Of a DNA stretch of 64,000 nt, positions 35,347-44,119 are shown piece after piece (the stretch's first letter is position 1; the number at the start of each line of letters is the position of its first letter). The notes beneath the pieces were generated by a model. The model was not told the origin of the DNA. It did not search any database and saw nothing but the letters and a program-made list of their open reading frames with translations. Location: assembly GCF_003985155.1 (NCBI RefSeq), contig NZ_ML133686.1, forward strand, positions 404,001-468,000. Direction: 5' to 3'. Source of the DNA: Rhizobium vallis (lineage in GTDB: Bacteria; Pseudomonadota; Alphaproteobacteria; Rhizobiales; Rhizobiaceae). The translations under genes were made by a program, and so were the position numbers.

Positions 35347-38061
35347 TTACGATAACAGTTCCTTGAACATCCCGTTTTTCTCTGAAAGTTCCGGATAGTT
35401 TCCGGCTTCCGCCAATCCGCCGCGGTCGAAGAGCAGTATCCGGTCGAACATCTCGGCCAGCCGGGCATTGGAGAGCACCCAGATGATCGCCGGTCGATGG
35501 CCTTCCTCGTGCAGATCCTCGATGATGTTGCGGGTAATCTGATCCTGAACACGCTGGTCGAGCGCCGATAGTGGCCGGTTGAAGATGAAATAGTCCGAAC
35601 GCTTCAAAAGCGCGCGGGCAAGATTGAGCTTCTGCCGCTGCACCATGGTCAGCCGCTTGCCGCCGGAGCCGACGTCGAATTCGAGGCCGATCGACAGCAC
35701 GTCGTCAAAAAGGTCGAGCGCATCGAAGAGCTCGCCCATGATCGCGCGGATGCGGTCGGAGGCGTCGGCCTGCTGATAGGCGATGCGGCCGAACAGCACA
35801 TTGTCCATCAGGCTCGCCGAAGGGGTGAAACGCTCGGCGTCGTAGCGCTCGATCAACTCGGCGAGATCGGCCGGAATATGCTCGTGGAACTGCTTGCGGG
35901 CGCTGACGATCTTGTTCATCAGTTCGTCCGTCAGCAAACCGAAGCGGTGGCGCGGTTCGATATAGGCGAAGCTCAGCCGGATGATGGCCGAGCGTTCCTC
36001 GGGTGTCGCATCCTCGAAGCGGCGGCTCTGTAGCTTCTGCAGCAGCGCCTGGTAGGTCGGAATGTCGTCCGCCGTCATGAAGGTCAGCTGCTGGAAGAAG
36101 GGATGGTCCGGCGGCAGATCGTGGAAGAGTTCCACCGCGTTCTCGGCGATCTCGAGGCCCATCGCGTAGAGGTCGGTGCTGAGGCCGGTCTCACGGAACA
36201 GCTGCTGGAAGTAGGGGTGGGCGGCAAGCCTGCGATTGGTCATCAACGGCCGCTTCATCGTGCCGAAGAGCAGGTTCTCGCCAACCGTCGCCTGAGCGTT
36301 GTAGGCGTCGAAATCAAAAGGCACGACGATGCCGTCAAGCCCTTCGTCCCGCAGCCGGTCCCTCAGCGAGGTGCGCAATGCGACGACGTGGTCGCTGACG
36401 GCCACATGCACGTCGGTATTAACAGTCGAGCGCAGTGCCAGATCGAGGATGTCCTGCGAGATCAGGACGGCGTCGAGCACCGGGCGAATCGCCTTCAGCA
36501 GATCATCAGGCCCGTTGGCGCCGGCAGCCTTGTAGTCCACCCAGTCGCTGTTGAGGTCGAGCGTCGGATTGCCGGCCTTCACCGCTTCGGCGGAATGCCA
36601 TTTATATTCGAGCGCTTCCCTCTCGTCGTAAACAGGCTCGATCATCGGCGCGTGCTTGAGGCCGTAGAGCAGATTGCTGGCGAGCGTGCCATGAAAGAAG
36701 AACGTGTCGGCCGAAGCATAGGAAATGCGCCGGCCAGTGATCGATTCCGGCAGCTCCAGGAGATCGCGCCCGTCGATGGTGATGCGGCCGGAATCCGGCC
36801 AGATCATGCGTCCGAGCGCTTCGGCGAAGGCTTCGGCGCCACTGCCGTTCGGGCCGACGATCGCAACCGTCTCGTTCGGCTTGATTTCGACGGAGACGTG
36901 GTCGACGAGGCGGGCGCCGCTGTCGTCGGAGAGCGTCAGGTTGGTGACGACCAGTGCGCTCGTCAGCGCGCCGACCGGGGCAACCGCCAGTTCCTGGATG
37001 CGGCTGTCGATCAGCGGCTCGACGTTGAACTGCTCATAGACCTGCTGGTATTTCACCTGGACGTCCTGGCGCATCTGGTCCCAGTCGATCAGTTCCTTCA
37101 GCGGGCCCGGCAGGTCCTTGTAGGCTGATATGACGGCGACGAGCTGGCCGATGTCGAGCCTGCCCTGCAGCGCCAGGTAGCCGCCGATCGCGTAGAACAG
37201 GAAAGGCGTGACCTGGGCGAGGAAGTTGTTGATGAACTTTACCAGGAACTTCCACTGGTAAAGGTCATAGCGGATCGAGAAGATGCGGCCGAGCCGCGAG
37301 GCGATGTCGGCGCGTTCGAGGTTTGATGTGTCGTTGCCGTGGATCGTGCCGATACCGTCGACGATCTCACCGACGCGGCCGGAAAGCTCGCGTGCCGTCA
37401 GCTGCCGCTGGCGGCCGAGGTCCAGCAGGCGCTTGCGCATGCGGGGGATGACGACCGCCTGCACGCCGACGATGCCGGCGGCGATCATGCCGAGCCAGAA
37501 ATTCTGCACGATGATGAAGGCGAGCGCGGTGATCGCCTGGCCGCCGAGAAGGGCGGGCGAGACGAAGGCGTCGCCGGTGAAGCCGCCCATCGGCTCCACC
37601 TCGTCCTTGATCATGGTGGCGATCTCGGCCGATTTCACCCGCTTGAAATGGATGGGCGGAAAACGCAGCACCCGGTCGATCAGCTCGAAACGGATGCGGC
37701 GCAGCATGCGCTCGCCGAGCCGGCCCTTATAGGTGTTGATGTAGAACTTGAAGAGACCGTTCAGCACCACCAGTGCCAGAAACACCAGGCTGAGGGCCAT
37801 CAGCATCTGGAAGCGGTTGAGCTGCAGTCCTTGAAAGAACTCGACATGGCCGATCAGCGGAATGTCATAGGCGATGTGCATGAAGGTCTGCCGGGCGCCC
37901 GGGCCTTCGAAGCCGTCGCCCTGAATCGGTCCGTTGACGATCTGCTTCGGCAGATCGAAGGACAGGAAATAGGGCACCATCGAGGCGGCAACGATGGCCA
38001 GAATCCACAGCTGCTGCAGCCGCGTGTTCTTCCAGATGTAGCGGGCGAGGCTTTTTTCCAT
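35347..38061 (-). CDS. ABC-transporter-like membrane protein with pseudo-ATPase domain
   Basis: 904 residues. An exporter-type membrane domain (about 1-345; helices near 18-35, 85-108, 170-205, 280-300) with the GRLGERMLRRIRFELIDRVLRFP helix is followed by an NBD-like domain that starts near 368. Every ATP-handling motif is altered. Walker A is GPNGSGAEAF (403-412), with Ala for Lys and Glu for Ser/Thr. The Q-loop Gln is missing (YASADTFFFHG). The signature is LTMVQRQK (804-811). Walker B is YFIFNRPLSALD (824-835), without Asp-Glu. The switch His is replaced (LSNARL). About 330 residues separate the Q-loop from the signature, versus roughly 60 normally. Three copies of an NLL(Y/F)G-type motif lie in this stretch. 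It probably does not hydrolyse ATP; the role is unknown. Confidence 0.88.
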   Translation of the reverse strand: MEKSLARYIWKNTRLQQLWILAIVAASMVPYFLSFDLPKQIVNGPIQGDGFEGPGARQTFMHIAYDIPLIGHVEFFQGLQLNRFQMLMALSLVFLALVVLNGLFKFYINTYKGRLGERMLRRIRFELIDRVLRFPPIHFKRVKSAEIATMIKDEVEPMGGFTGDAFVSPALLGGQAITALAFIIVQNFWLGMIAAGIVGVQAVVIPRMRKRLLDLGRQRQLTARELSGRVGEIVDGIGTIHGNDTSNLERADIASRLGRIFSIRYDLYQWKFLVKFINNFLAQVTPFLFYAIGGYLALQGRLDIGQLVAVISAYKDLPGPLKELIDWDQMRQDVQVKYQQVYEQFNVEPLIDSRIQELAVAPVGALTSALVVTNLTLSDDSGARLVDHVSVEIKPNETVAIVGPNGSGAEAFAEALGRMIWPDSGRITIDGRDLLELPESITGRRISYASADTFFFHGTLASNLLYGLKHAPMIEPVYDEREALEYKWHSAEAVKAGNPTLDLNSDWVDYKAAGANGPDDLLKAIRPVLDAVLISQDILDLALRSTVNTDVHVAVSDHVVALRTSLRDRLRDEGLDGIVVPFDFDAYNAQATVGENLLFGTMKRPLMTNRRLAAHPYFQQLFRETGLSTDLYAMGLEIAENAVELFHDLPPDHPFFQQLTFMTADDIPTYQALLQKLQSRRFEDATPEERSAIIRLSFAYIEPRHRFGLLTDELMNKIVSARKQFHEHIPADLAELIERYDAERFTPSASLMDNVLFGRIAYQQADASDRIRAIMGELFDALDLFDDVLSIGLEFDVGSGGKRLTMVQRQKLNLARALLKRSDYFIFNRPLSALDQRVQDQITRNIIEDLHEEGHRPAIIWVLSNARLAEMFDRILLFDRGGLAEAGNYPELSEKNGMFKELLS

Positions 38062-38241
38062 GGCTAACCGTCAGCTTGCTGGGAAATTCCGGGGGTGCCG
38101 GCCGGGTGCCTGGATGGGGGGAATTCTGAGAACAGGACCATGCAGCGGACCGCCGATATCGCAATGAAAACAAGGCGAAGCGACCGGCTGCAAAAATGCC
38201 GATTCTCGCCGGAACATTGCTTATATCACAGGAATTTTGGA

Positions 38242-39387
38242 TTAGGCGAGCGATTCGGCAATCATGGAGCGAATGATGGCAGCCGTTGCCTCCGCCCCAT
38301 CGAGATCGAGCAATACTGGTTCCGGTCGCGGTGCCGCGAGCGCCTTTTCGACGGCTTCTTTTACATGGCCAGGCGTCAGCCCGGTTTCCGGCAGGATGTC
38401 AGCGAGGCCGAGCGCCTGCAGCCGCTCGGCGCGCACCGTCTGCTCTGTCTCACCGCCAGCGACGAAGGGGACGAGGATTGCCCGGCAGTCGGTGCGCAGC
38501 AGATCGCCGACCGTGTTGTAGCCCGCCTGCGAGATCGAAACCCGGGCACCGCGCAACAGCGAGGGAAAATCCTTGCGGAAGCGCACCAGAGTCACGTTCC
38601 GGGCCGCATCGCGCGACAGCGCGGCAAAATCGGCCTCCGGCAGGTTCGGTCCTGATATCAGCAGCCAGCGAAGATCGGCGGGCAGCATTGCCGCCGCTTC
38701 CTTTGCCGCGCCGATCAGCTCGGCACCGACCGCGCCGCCACCGGCCGAGGCGATGATATCGAATGTCTCGGTCGGCTCCGGCGCCGGCGGAGCTGCGACG
38801 AGGCCGGTATAACGCAGCCTGTCTGAGATTTCGGGTGTTAGCGGGAAGGTATCCTCGAGCCGCACGAACTCAGGATCGCCGTGAACGAGCACGGCATCGA
38901 AATGCTCCTTGACCAGCGTGACCGTCTCCGCATCGCGCCCGGCCTTGCGGTTTTCCTGCAGGATGTCGCGCACCGAGCTCAAGAGTTTCGGCCGGGGTTC
39001 GGCCTTTTCGATCGCCGCAAGCAATGGCAGCAGTTCGAAGCGCATCTGCCGCCGGCCGAAGGGGAAGGCTTCGATGATGACGACATCAGGCCTTGCGGCA
39101 TGAAAGGCGTCGAGCAGCAGTTCGCGGCGGGCATCGAGGAAAGTTTGGTCCGCCGGTCGGCCGTCGGCATCGGCGAGGCCCGAGAAGCCGGCATTGCTGG
39201 CAACAACCGCAGGCAAGGCCACGGTCTTCATGCCGTCGCCTGGAAAACCCGGCACCGGCAGGCCGCCGGTCACGACGGTCACGTCGAAACCGTCCTTCAC
39301 CAATGCATTGGCGATGCGGCTGGCGCGGGCAATGTGGCCGATGCCTAGCAGATGCTGGACATAGAAGAAGATACGCGGTGCCGTCAT
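38242..39387 (-). CDS. GT-B glycosyltransferase, MurG/GT28-like
   Basis: About 381 residues. The true start is the ATG at 39387 (MTAPRIFFYVQHLLGIGHIA), which overlaps the stop of the upstream glycosyltransferase by 4 bp; a longer frame upstream is antisense coding noise. GIGHIARASRIANAL with DGFDVTVVTGG is the N-terminal GT-B Rossmann fold of MurG-like enzymes. SQAGYNTVGDLLRTDCRAILVPF and ETEQTVRAERL match the C-terminal donor-binding region. It is likely a cytoplasmic or membrane-associated transferase; donor and acceptor are unknown. It is the last of three consecutive transferases, 180 bp upstream of the ABC-like gene. Confidence 0.88.
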   Translation of the reverse strand: MTAPRIFFYVQHLLGIGHIARASRIANALVKDGFDVTVVTGGLPVPGFPGDGMKTVALPAVVASNAGFSGLADADGRPADQTFLDARRELLLDAFHAARPDVVIIEAFPFGRRQMRFELLPLLAAIEKAEPRPKLLSSVRDILQENRKAGRDAETVTLVKEHFDAVLVHGDPEFVRLEDTFPLTPEISDRLRYTGLVAAPPAPEPTETFDIIASAGGGAVGAELIGAAKEAAAMLPADLRWLLISGPNLPEADFAALSRDAARNVTLVRFRKDFPSLLRGARVSISQAGYNTVGDLLRTDCRAILVPFVAGGETEQTVRAERLQALGLADILPETGLTPGHVKEAVEKALAAPRPEPVLLDLDGAEATAAIIRSMIAESLA

Positions 39388-40631
39388 GACGCCTTCTGCC
39401 ATTCGGCCTCGAACAGACCGGTGAGCTGTCTGATGCTGGAGTGATAGTCGAAATGCGCGCGCACTTGGCTTTCGGCCGCGTCGCCGAGCCGCTTGCGCAA
39501 TGCCGGGTCGCGGATTGCCGTTTCCAGCGCCCGGGCAAGCAGCGCCGGGTCCTCCGGCGGCACGACAAGACCGTTTTCGCCGTTTTTCAACAGTTCCGGT
39601 ACGCCGGATACGTCGGTGGAGAGGCAGACGAGCCGCTGGCTCGACGCTTCGACGAGAACGTTCGGCAGGCCGTCGCGGTCGCCGTTGGCCGCGATCCGGC
39701 AGGCAAGCGCGAAGAGGTCGGCCCGGCGGTAATGATCGAGCACGTCTTCCTGCGCCATGGCGCCCTTCCAGACGATGCGGCCGGACAGTCCGAGTTCGGA
39801 GGCAAGCGCCTTCAGTTTCGAAAGTTCCTCGCCGCCGCCGATATGGTCCATACGCCAGTGGAGTTCGGCCGGCAGAAGTGCCAACGCACGCAGCAGCACG
39901 TCGTAGCCCTTCTTCTCGACGGCGCGGCCGACGCTGAGGATGAAGGCCGGATCGTTGGGATCGCCGCCGGTGCGATCCGAACGCTCGCCGGCAAAATGGC
40001 CGAAGCGGGCGAGATCGAGGCCGTGGTAACTCAGATGCACGGCGTCCCTGCGTGATGTCAGCGTCCGCATGTGCTCGTAGCCCGTCCTGGTGCAGGTAAC
40101 CGCCCAGCGGGCGCTGCCGAGCTTTTCCTGCAGTTCCCAGTCGGGTGAGGTCCATATGTCCTTGGCATGCGCCGAGCAGGTCCAGGGCGTGCCCGTCAGG
40201 ATGCTCGCATATTCCGTCACCGAGGCCGGTGTGTGGATGAAATGGGCATGCAGCCATTCGCCTTCATCAGGCCATTCGCGCCCAAGCACCAGCGCCTGGC
40301 CGAGGCGGCGGAAGCGGTTGCGGGAAATGTCGCGCTGGAGGTCGGCGAGGAAGCGCTTCATCAGCGCCTTGAAGCCGGGCTTCGAAAAACCGGCGAACAG
40401 GCCTTTCAGCACGCGGATCGGCTCCTCGTGCAGATATTCCGGGAGATAGACGACACGCGCCTTGATCTCGTCATGCACGGGATGACGTTTCTTGTCGGTC
40501 GGCCGGCGCATCGAAATCAGCGTCAGGTCGAAGCCGGCCTTTTCCAAGCCGAGCAGCTCCTGGGCAATGAAGGTTTCCGAAAGGCGGGGATAGCCTTTCA
40601 GCACGACGAGGATCTTGCGGCGTGGCGGCAA
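39384..40631 (-). CDS. Glycosyltransferase family 4 (GT1-domain) protein
   Basis: 415 residues, GT-B fold. The N-terminus ILVVLKGYPRLSETFIAQELLGLEKAG is typical of GT4 enzymes, with a HAHFIHTP motif near 130. The C-terminal half has FILSVGRAVEKKGYDVLLRAL, then RRADLFALACR, and EASSQRLVCLSTDVSGVPELL with NGLVVPPEDP, containing the conserved EX7E-like block. It transfers a sugar from a nucleotide donor, probably in surface polysaccharide synthesis. It follows the first transferase by 9 bp and overlaps the third by 4 bp. Confidence 0.92.
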   Translation of the reverse strand: MPPRRKILVVLKGYPRLSETFIAQELLGLEKAGFDLTLISMRRPTDKKRHPVHDEIKARVVYLPEYLHEEPIRVLKGLFAGFSKPGFKALMKRFLADLQRDISRNRFRRLGQALVLGREWPDEGEWLHAHFIHTPASVTEYASILTGTPWTCSAHAKDIWTSPDWELQEKLGSARWAVTCTRTGYEHMRTLTSRRDAVHLSYHGLDLARFGHFAGERSDRTGGDPNDPAFILSVGRAVEKKGYDVLLRALALLPAELHWRMDHIGGGEELSKLKALASELGLSGRIVWKGAMAQEDVLDHYRRADLFALACRIAANGDRDGLPNVLVEASSQRLVCLSTDVSGVPELLKNGENGLVVPPEDPALLARALETAIRDPALRKRLGDAAESQVRAHFDYHSSIRQLTGLFEAEWQKAS

Positions 40632-40640
40632 GGCTGTGCC

Positions 40641-41849
40641 CTATTCTGCGCCGACGAGGGCAAGGTGGCTGCTGCGGCCGTCGATCCACCGGCCGACGGT
40701 CTGCGAGATATGGTCCAGCCCTTCGAGACGCATGTTGCTGCCGGTCTTCGACGGCGGCAGGCGGGAGGGCAGGCGCTTCAGCGCCTCGGCCATGACAGTC
40801 GGATCGGCCGATTGCTCCGGCAGCAGCATGTCGACGAGGCCGAGTTCGCTCGCGCGCTGGGCACGCAGCAGCTGCTCCTCGCGCGGTGCAACACGCGGCA
40901 CGATGAGCGCCGGCTTGTCGAAGGAGAGGATTTCGCAATAGGTGTTGTAGCCGCCCATGGCGACGACACCGGTGGCGCCATCGATCAGCTCTTCCATGTG
41001 ATTGTCGAACTCGATTACCTCGATATAGGGGATGGCTTCCCCTTTCTGCACCAGCTTGGCCCGTTCGGCAGCCGGCATATAGGGGCCGAGCACGACGAGC
41101 GCCTTCTGCGTCAAGGTCGGATCGGCCTCGTAGGCGTTCATGACGTCGTGGACGAGATCGGAGCCGTCGCCGCCGCCGCCTGTGGTGACGAGGAGGTAGT
41201 TGTCCTTGCGGGCATTGATCGAGGTCTTGCCCTTGGAGACGCTGCGCTGCAGGAAGCCGACGAAATCCATTTTCCGGCGCAGGCTCGCCGGCACGTCGAG
41301 ACCAACAAGCGGGTCATAGAAGTCAGGCGGACCATAGACCCAGACGCTGTCGTAATATTGGTCGATCTTCTGCATGATGCTGTTCTTCTTCCACTCGGCC
41401 TCGAGCAGATGCGGCGCATCCATGATCTCGCGCAGGCCGAGCACCAGGACGGTGCCTTGGGCCTTGAGATAGGCGAGCGTATCCTCGACCTCGCCCTTCA
41501 GCCCCATCGGCTCCTTGTCGACGATGAAGATATCGGGCTGGAAGGTCTCGGCGGTGTGGCGAATGCTCGATTCGCGCATCTTCAGCGTCTCGTGCAGGTC
41601 GATATGGCTCGCTAGCGACGTATATTCGCCGTTGCGGAGCTTGATGACACTCGGGATCTTCACGAAGTCGACGCGGGCGCGGTAGTCGAAGGCGCCAGCG
41701 ATCGTCGCACCCGAAATGATCAGGATGTTGAGGCCGCGATAATCCTCGACCAGCGCATGGGCGATGGCGCGACAGCGGCGCAGGTGGCCGAGACCGAAGG
41801 TGTCGTGACTGTACATGAGGATGCGTGCATCTTCGAGACGTCTGGACAT
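40641..41849 (-). CDS. GT-B glycosyltransferase, MurG-like, first of the cluster
   Basis: About 402 residues. The ATG at 41849 is preferred because an AGAGGGA ribosome site lies 7 nt upstream; two earlier in-frame ATGs have poorer sites. ILMYSHDTFGLGHLRRCRAIAHAL is a GT-B N-terminus similar to the third transferase, so the two outer genes are probably paralogues. VTTGGGGDGSDLV and GVVAMGGYNTYCEILSFDKPALIVPR with REEQLLRAQRA form the donor-binding half. Start of a minus-strand cluster of three transferases; 97 bp downstream of a peptide importer. Confidence 0.88.
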   Translation of the reverse strand: MSRRLEDARILMYSHDTFGLGHLRRCRAIAHALVEDYRGLNILIISGATIAGAFDYRARVDFVKIPSVIKLRNGEYTSLASHIDLHETLKMRESSIRHTAETFQPDIFIVDKEPMGLKGEVEDTLAYLKAQGTVLVLGLREIMDAPHLLEAEWKKNSIMQKIDQYYDSVWVYGPPDFYDPLVGLDVPASLRRKMDFVGFLQRSVSKGKTSINARKDNYLLVTTGGGGDGSDLVHDVMNAYEADPTLTQKALVVLGPYMPAAERAKLVQKGEAIPYIEVIEFDNHMEELIDGATGVVAMGGYNTYCEILSFDKPALIVPRVAPREEQLLRAQRASELGLVDMLLPEQSADPTVMAEALKRLPSRLPPSKTGSNMRLEGLDHISQTVGRWIDGRSSHLALVGAE

Positions 41850-41945
41850 GGGCATTCCCTCTGGGGTGAGCAACATATTTAGCACCCCCACCGTCCGGAG
41901 GCCACGCGGCGGGGGCGGTGCCGTAAGGCGCCGCCGAGCTTTCTG

Positions 41946-43118
41946 CTATTTGTAGGGATCTGCCGCATCACGCAAGCCGTCTCCCAGAAAGTTGAACGCC
42001 AAAATGACAAGAACAACAGGAATGATCGGATAGAGCAGCCATGGATAGAAGGCGATGACGCTGACGCTTTTTGCCTCGGTCAGCAGGATGCCCCAGCTGG
42101 TGATCGGCGGACGAAGGCCGAGACCGAGGAAAGAGAGCGCGGTTTCGCCGAGGATCATGCCGGGGATCGAAATCGTTGCCGAGGCAATGAGATGCGACAT
42201 GAAGCCCGGTACCAGATGCCGGCCGATGACGCGCGGCGTGCTGGCGCCCATCAGCTGCGCGGCCTGCACGTAATCCTCCTCGCGCAACGCGAGCAGCTTG
42301 GAGCGCACGGCGCGCGCAAGGCCCGTCCAGTCGATGATGCCGAGGATGACCGTTATGCCGAAATAGATGACGATCGGGCTCCATGTCACCGGCATGATGG
42401 CCGCCAGCGCCATCCATAGCGGCAGACTGGGCAGCGATTGCAGCACCTCGATCAGACGCTGGACGATGAGGTCGAAAACGCCGCCCCAATAACCGGCAAG
42501 GCCGCCGATGACGATACCGAGCACGAAGCTGATCGAAATGCCGATCAGGCCGATCGTCAGCGAAATCCGCGCGCCGTAGAGGATGCGCGAGAGAACGTCA
42601 CGGCCGAGCCGGTCAGTGCCGAGCAGGAACATCTGGCCGCCGATCGCCGGGCAGACGAGATGATAGTCCGAGGCAGCAATGCCCCAGAACTTGTAGGAAT
42701 CGCCGCGGCAGAAGAAACGGATCGGCTGGACGTCGTTCGTCTTGTCGGTATAGACGCGGTGCAGCGTGTCGATGTCGAGCGTCATGCTGCGGCCGTAGAC
42801 GAAGGGTCCAACGAAATTGCCCTTGTCAAAGAAGTGGACGCGCTGCGGCGGCGCATGGATGAAATCGACATTGCGCGTGTGCAGCCCGTAAGGCGCCAGG
42901 AACTCGACGATCAGGATCATCAGGTAGACGGCAGCGAGAAAGATGCCGGAGATCAAGGCCAGCCGGTGCTGCTTGAACTTCCACCACATCAGCTGCTTTT
43001 GCGAGGCGAGATGGATGCGCGATTGCGCCGCCGTCATCGTCTCGGTCGCGTGCGGATCGAAAGGAGCAGTCGAGACGTAATGCGGAAGCGGCGCGCCGGG
43101 TGCGGGAAGGGGCGACAT
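41946..43118 (-). CDS. Opp/Dpp-type ABC transporter permease (OppC/YejE-like)
   Basis: 390 residues. A long cytoplasmic leader precedes TM1 (about 52-72), followed by a periplasmic insert (about 75-165) and five further helices. The BPD_transp_1 signature is in EEDYVQAAQLMGASTPRVIGRHLVPG (EAA loop). The late block GLGLRPPITSWGILLTEAKS is typical of OppC-type permeases. The ATG overlaps the stop of the partner permease by one base. It is the last gene of a four-gene importer operon. Confidence 0.93.
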   Translation of the reverse strand: MSPLPAPGAPLPHYVSTAPFDPHATETMTAAQSRIHLASQKQLMWWKFKQHRLALISGIFLAAVYLMILIVEFLAPYGLHTRNVDFIHAPPQRVHFFDKGNFVGPFVYGRSMTLDIDTLHRVYTDKTNDVQPIRFFCRGDSYKFWGIAASDYHLVCPAIGGQMFLLGTDRLGRDVLSRILYGARISLTIGLIGISISFVLGIVIGGLAGYWGGVFDLIVQRLIEVLQSLPSLPLWMALAAIMPVTWSPIVIYFGITVILGIIDWTGLARAVRSKLLALREEDYVQAAQLMGASTPRVIGRHLVPGFMSHLIASATISIPGMILGETALSFLGLGLRPPITSWGILLTEAKSVSVIAFYPWLLYPIIPVVLVILAFNFLGDGLRDAADPYK

Positions 43119-44116
43119 TATTTGGTGCTCCTGCCTTGCAGACGGATGCGGGGATCGAGGAAGCCGAGCGCGATGTCCGAGATCAGCACCCCGATGACGT
43201 TGAGGAAGGCCAGGAACATCAGGAAGGAGCCGGCGAGATACATATCCTGGCTCTGCAGCGCCTTGATGAGCATCGGTCCCGTCGTCTCCAGCGACAGCAC
43301 GATCGCTACGATCTCGGCGCCCGAGATGATCGACGGCAGGATCGAGCCGATATCGGCGATGAAGAAGTTGAGCGCCATGCGCAGCGGATATTTGACCAGC
43401 GCCCGCAACGGCGGCAGGCCCTTGGCGCGGGCGGTCACGACATACTGCTTCTGCATCTCGTCGAGCAAGTTGGCGCGCAGCCGCCGGATCATGCCGGCCG
43501 TTCCCGCCGTTCCGACGATAATGACGGGGATCCAGAGATGGGCGAGGATCGATTTCGCCTTTTCCCAGCTCATCGGCGCGTTGAGATATTCCTGGTCCAT
43601 CAGGTGGCCGATCGACAGCCCGAACCAGACATTGGCGAAATACATCAGGATCAGCGCCAGCATGAAGTTCGGGATGGCGATGCCGAGCAGACCGAAGAAG
43701 GTCAGCCCGTAGTCGCCCCAGCTATATTGATGGGTGGCCGAATAGATGCCGATCGGAAAGGCAATCAGCCAGGTGAGCAGGATCGTGGTGAAGGAGACGA
43801 GGATCGTTAGCCAAAGGCGGTCGCCGACCACGTCCGAGACTGGCAGCTGATATTCGAAGGAATAGCCGAAATCGCCGTGCAGCATGCCGCCGACCCAGTA
43901 GAAATAGCGCACGACCTCCGGCTTGTCGAAGCCGTATTGCTGGCGCATCTCCTCGATTTCCTGGAGATTGGCGGTCTCGCCCGAGGCGCGCAACTCGGCG
44001 ATCTGGCTCTCGAAGAAGTCACCCGGCGGCAGCTCGATGATGGTGAAAACAAGCGCCGAAATGACGAAGAGTGTTGGGACCATGGCGGCGATGCGCCAGA
44101 GAATGTATCTGAGCAC
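43118..44116 (-). CDS. Opp/Dpp-type ABC transporter permease (OppB/YejB-like)
   Basis: 332 residues, six membrane helices. The N-terminus MLRYILWRIAAMVPTLFVIS and the block GDFGYSFEYQLPVSDVVGDRL are hallmarks of OppB permeases. The EAA loop is YVVTARAKGLPPLRALVKYPLR, and the end SGAEIVAIVLSLETTGPMLIKALQSQDM is conserved. It pairs with the OppC-like permease that overlaps its stop codon. It lies 3 bp downstream of the binding-protein gene. Confidence 0.94.
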   Translation of the reverse strand: MLRYILWRIAAMVPTLFVISALVFTIIELPPGDFFESQIAELRASGETANLQEIEEMRQQYGFDKPEVVRYFYWVGGMLHGDFGYSFEYQLPVSDVVGDRLWLTILVSFTTILLTWLIAFPIGIYSATHQYSWGDYGLTFFGLLGIAIPNFMLALILMYFANVWFGLSIGHLMDQEYLNAPMSWEKAKSILAHLWIPVIIVGTAGTAGMIRRLRANLLDEMQKQYVVTARAKGLPPLRALVKYPLRMALNFFIADIGSILPSIISGAEIVAIVLSLETTGPMLIKALQSQDMYLAGSFLMFLAFLNVIGVLISDIALGFLDPRIRLQGRSTK

Positions 44117-44119
44117 GCC

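Noticed and set aside
39388-40257. N-terminal extension of the third glycosyltransferase to about 671 residues
   Set aside because: The extra part overlaps the GT4 gene in another frame, is Arg/Pro-rich noise, and the ATG at 39387 gives the normal GT-B N-terminus with a 4-bp overlap.
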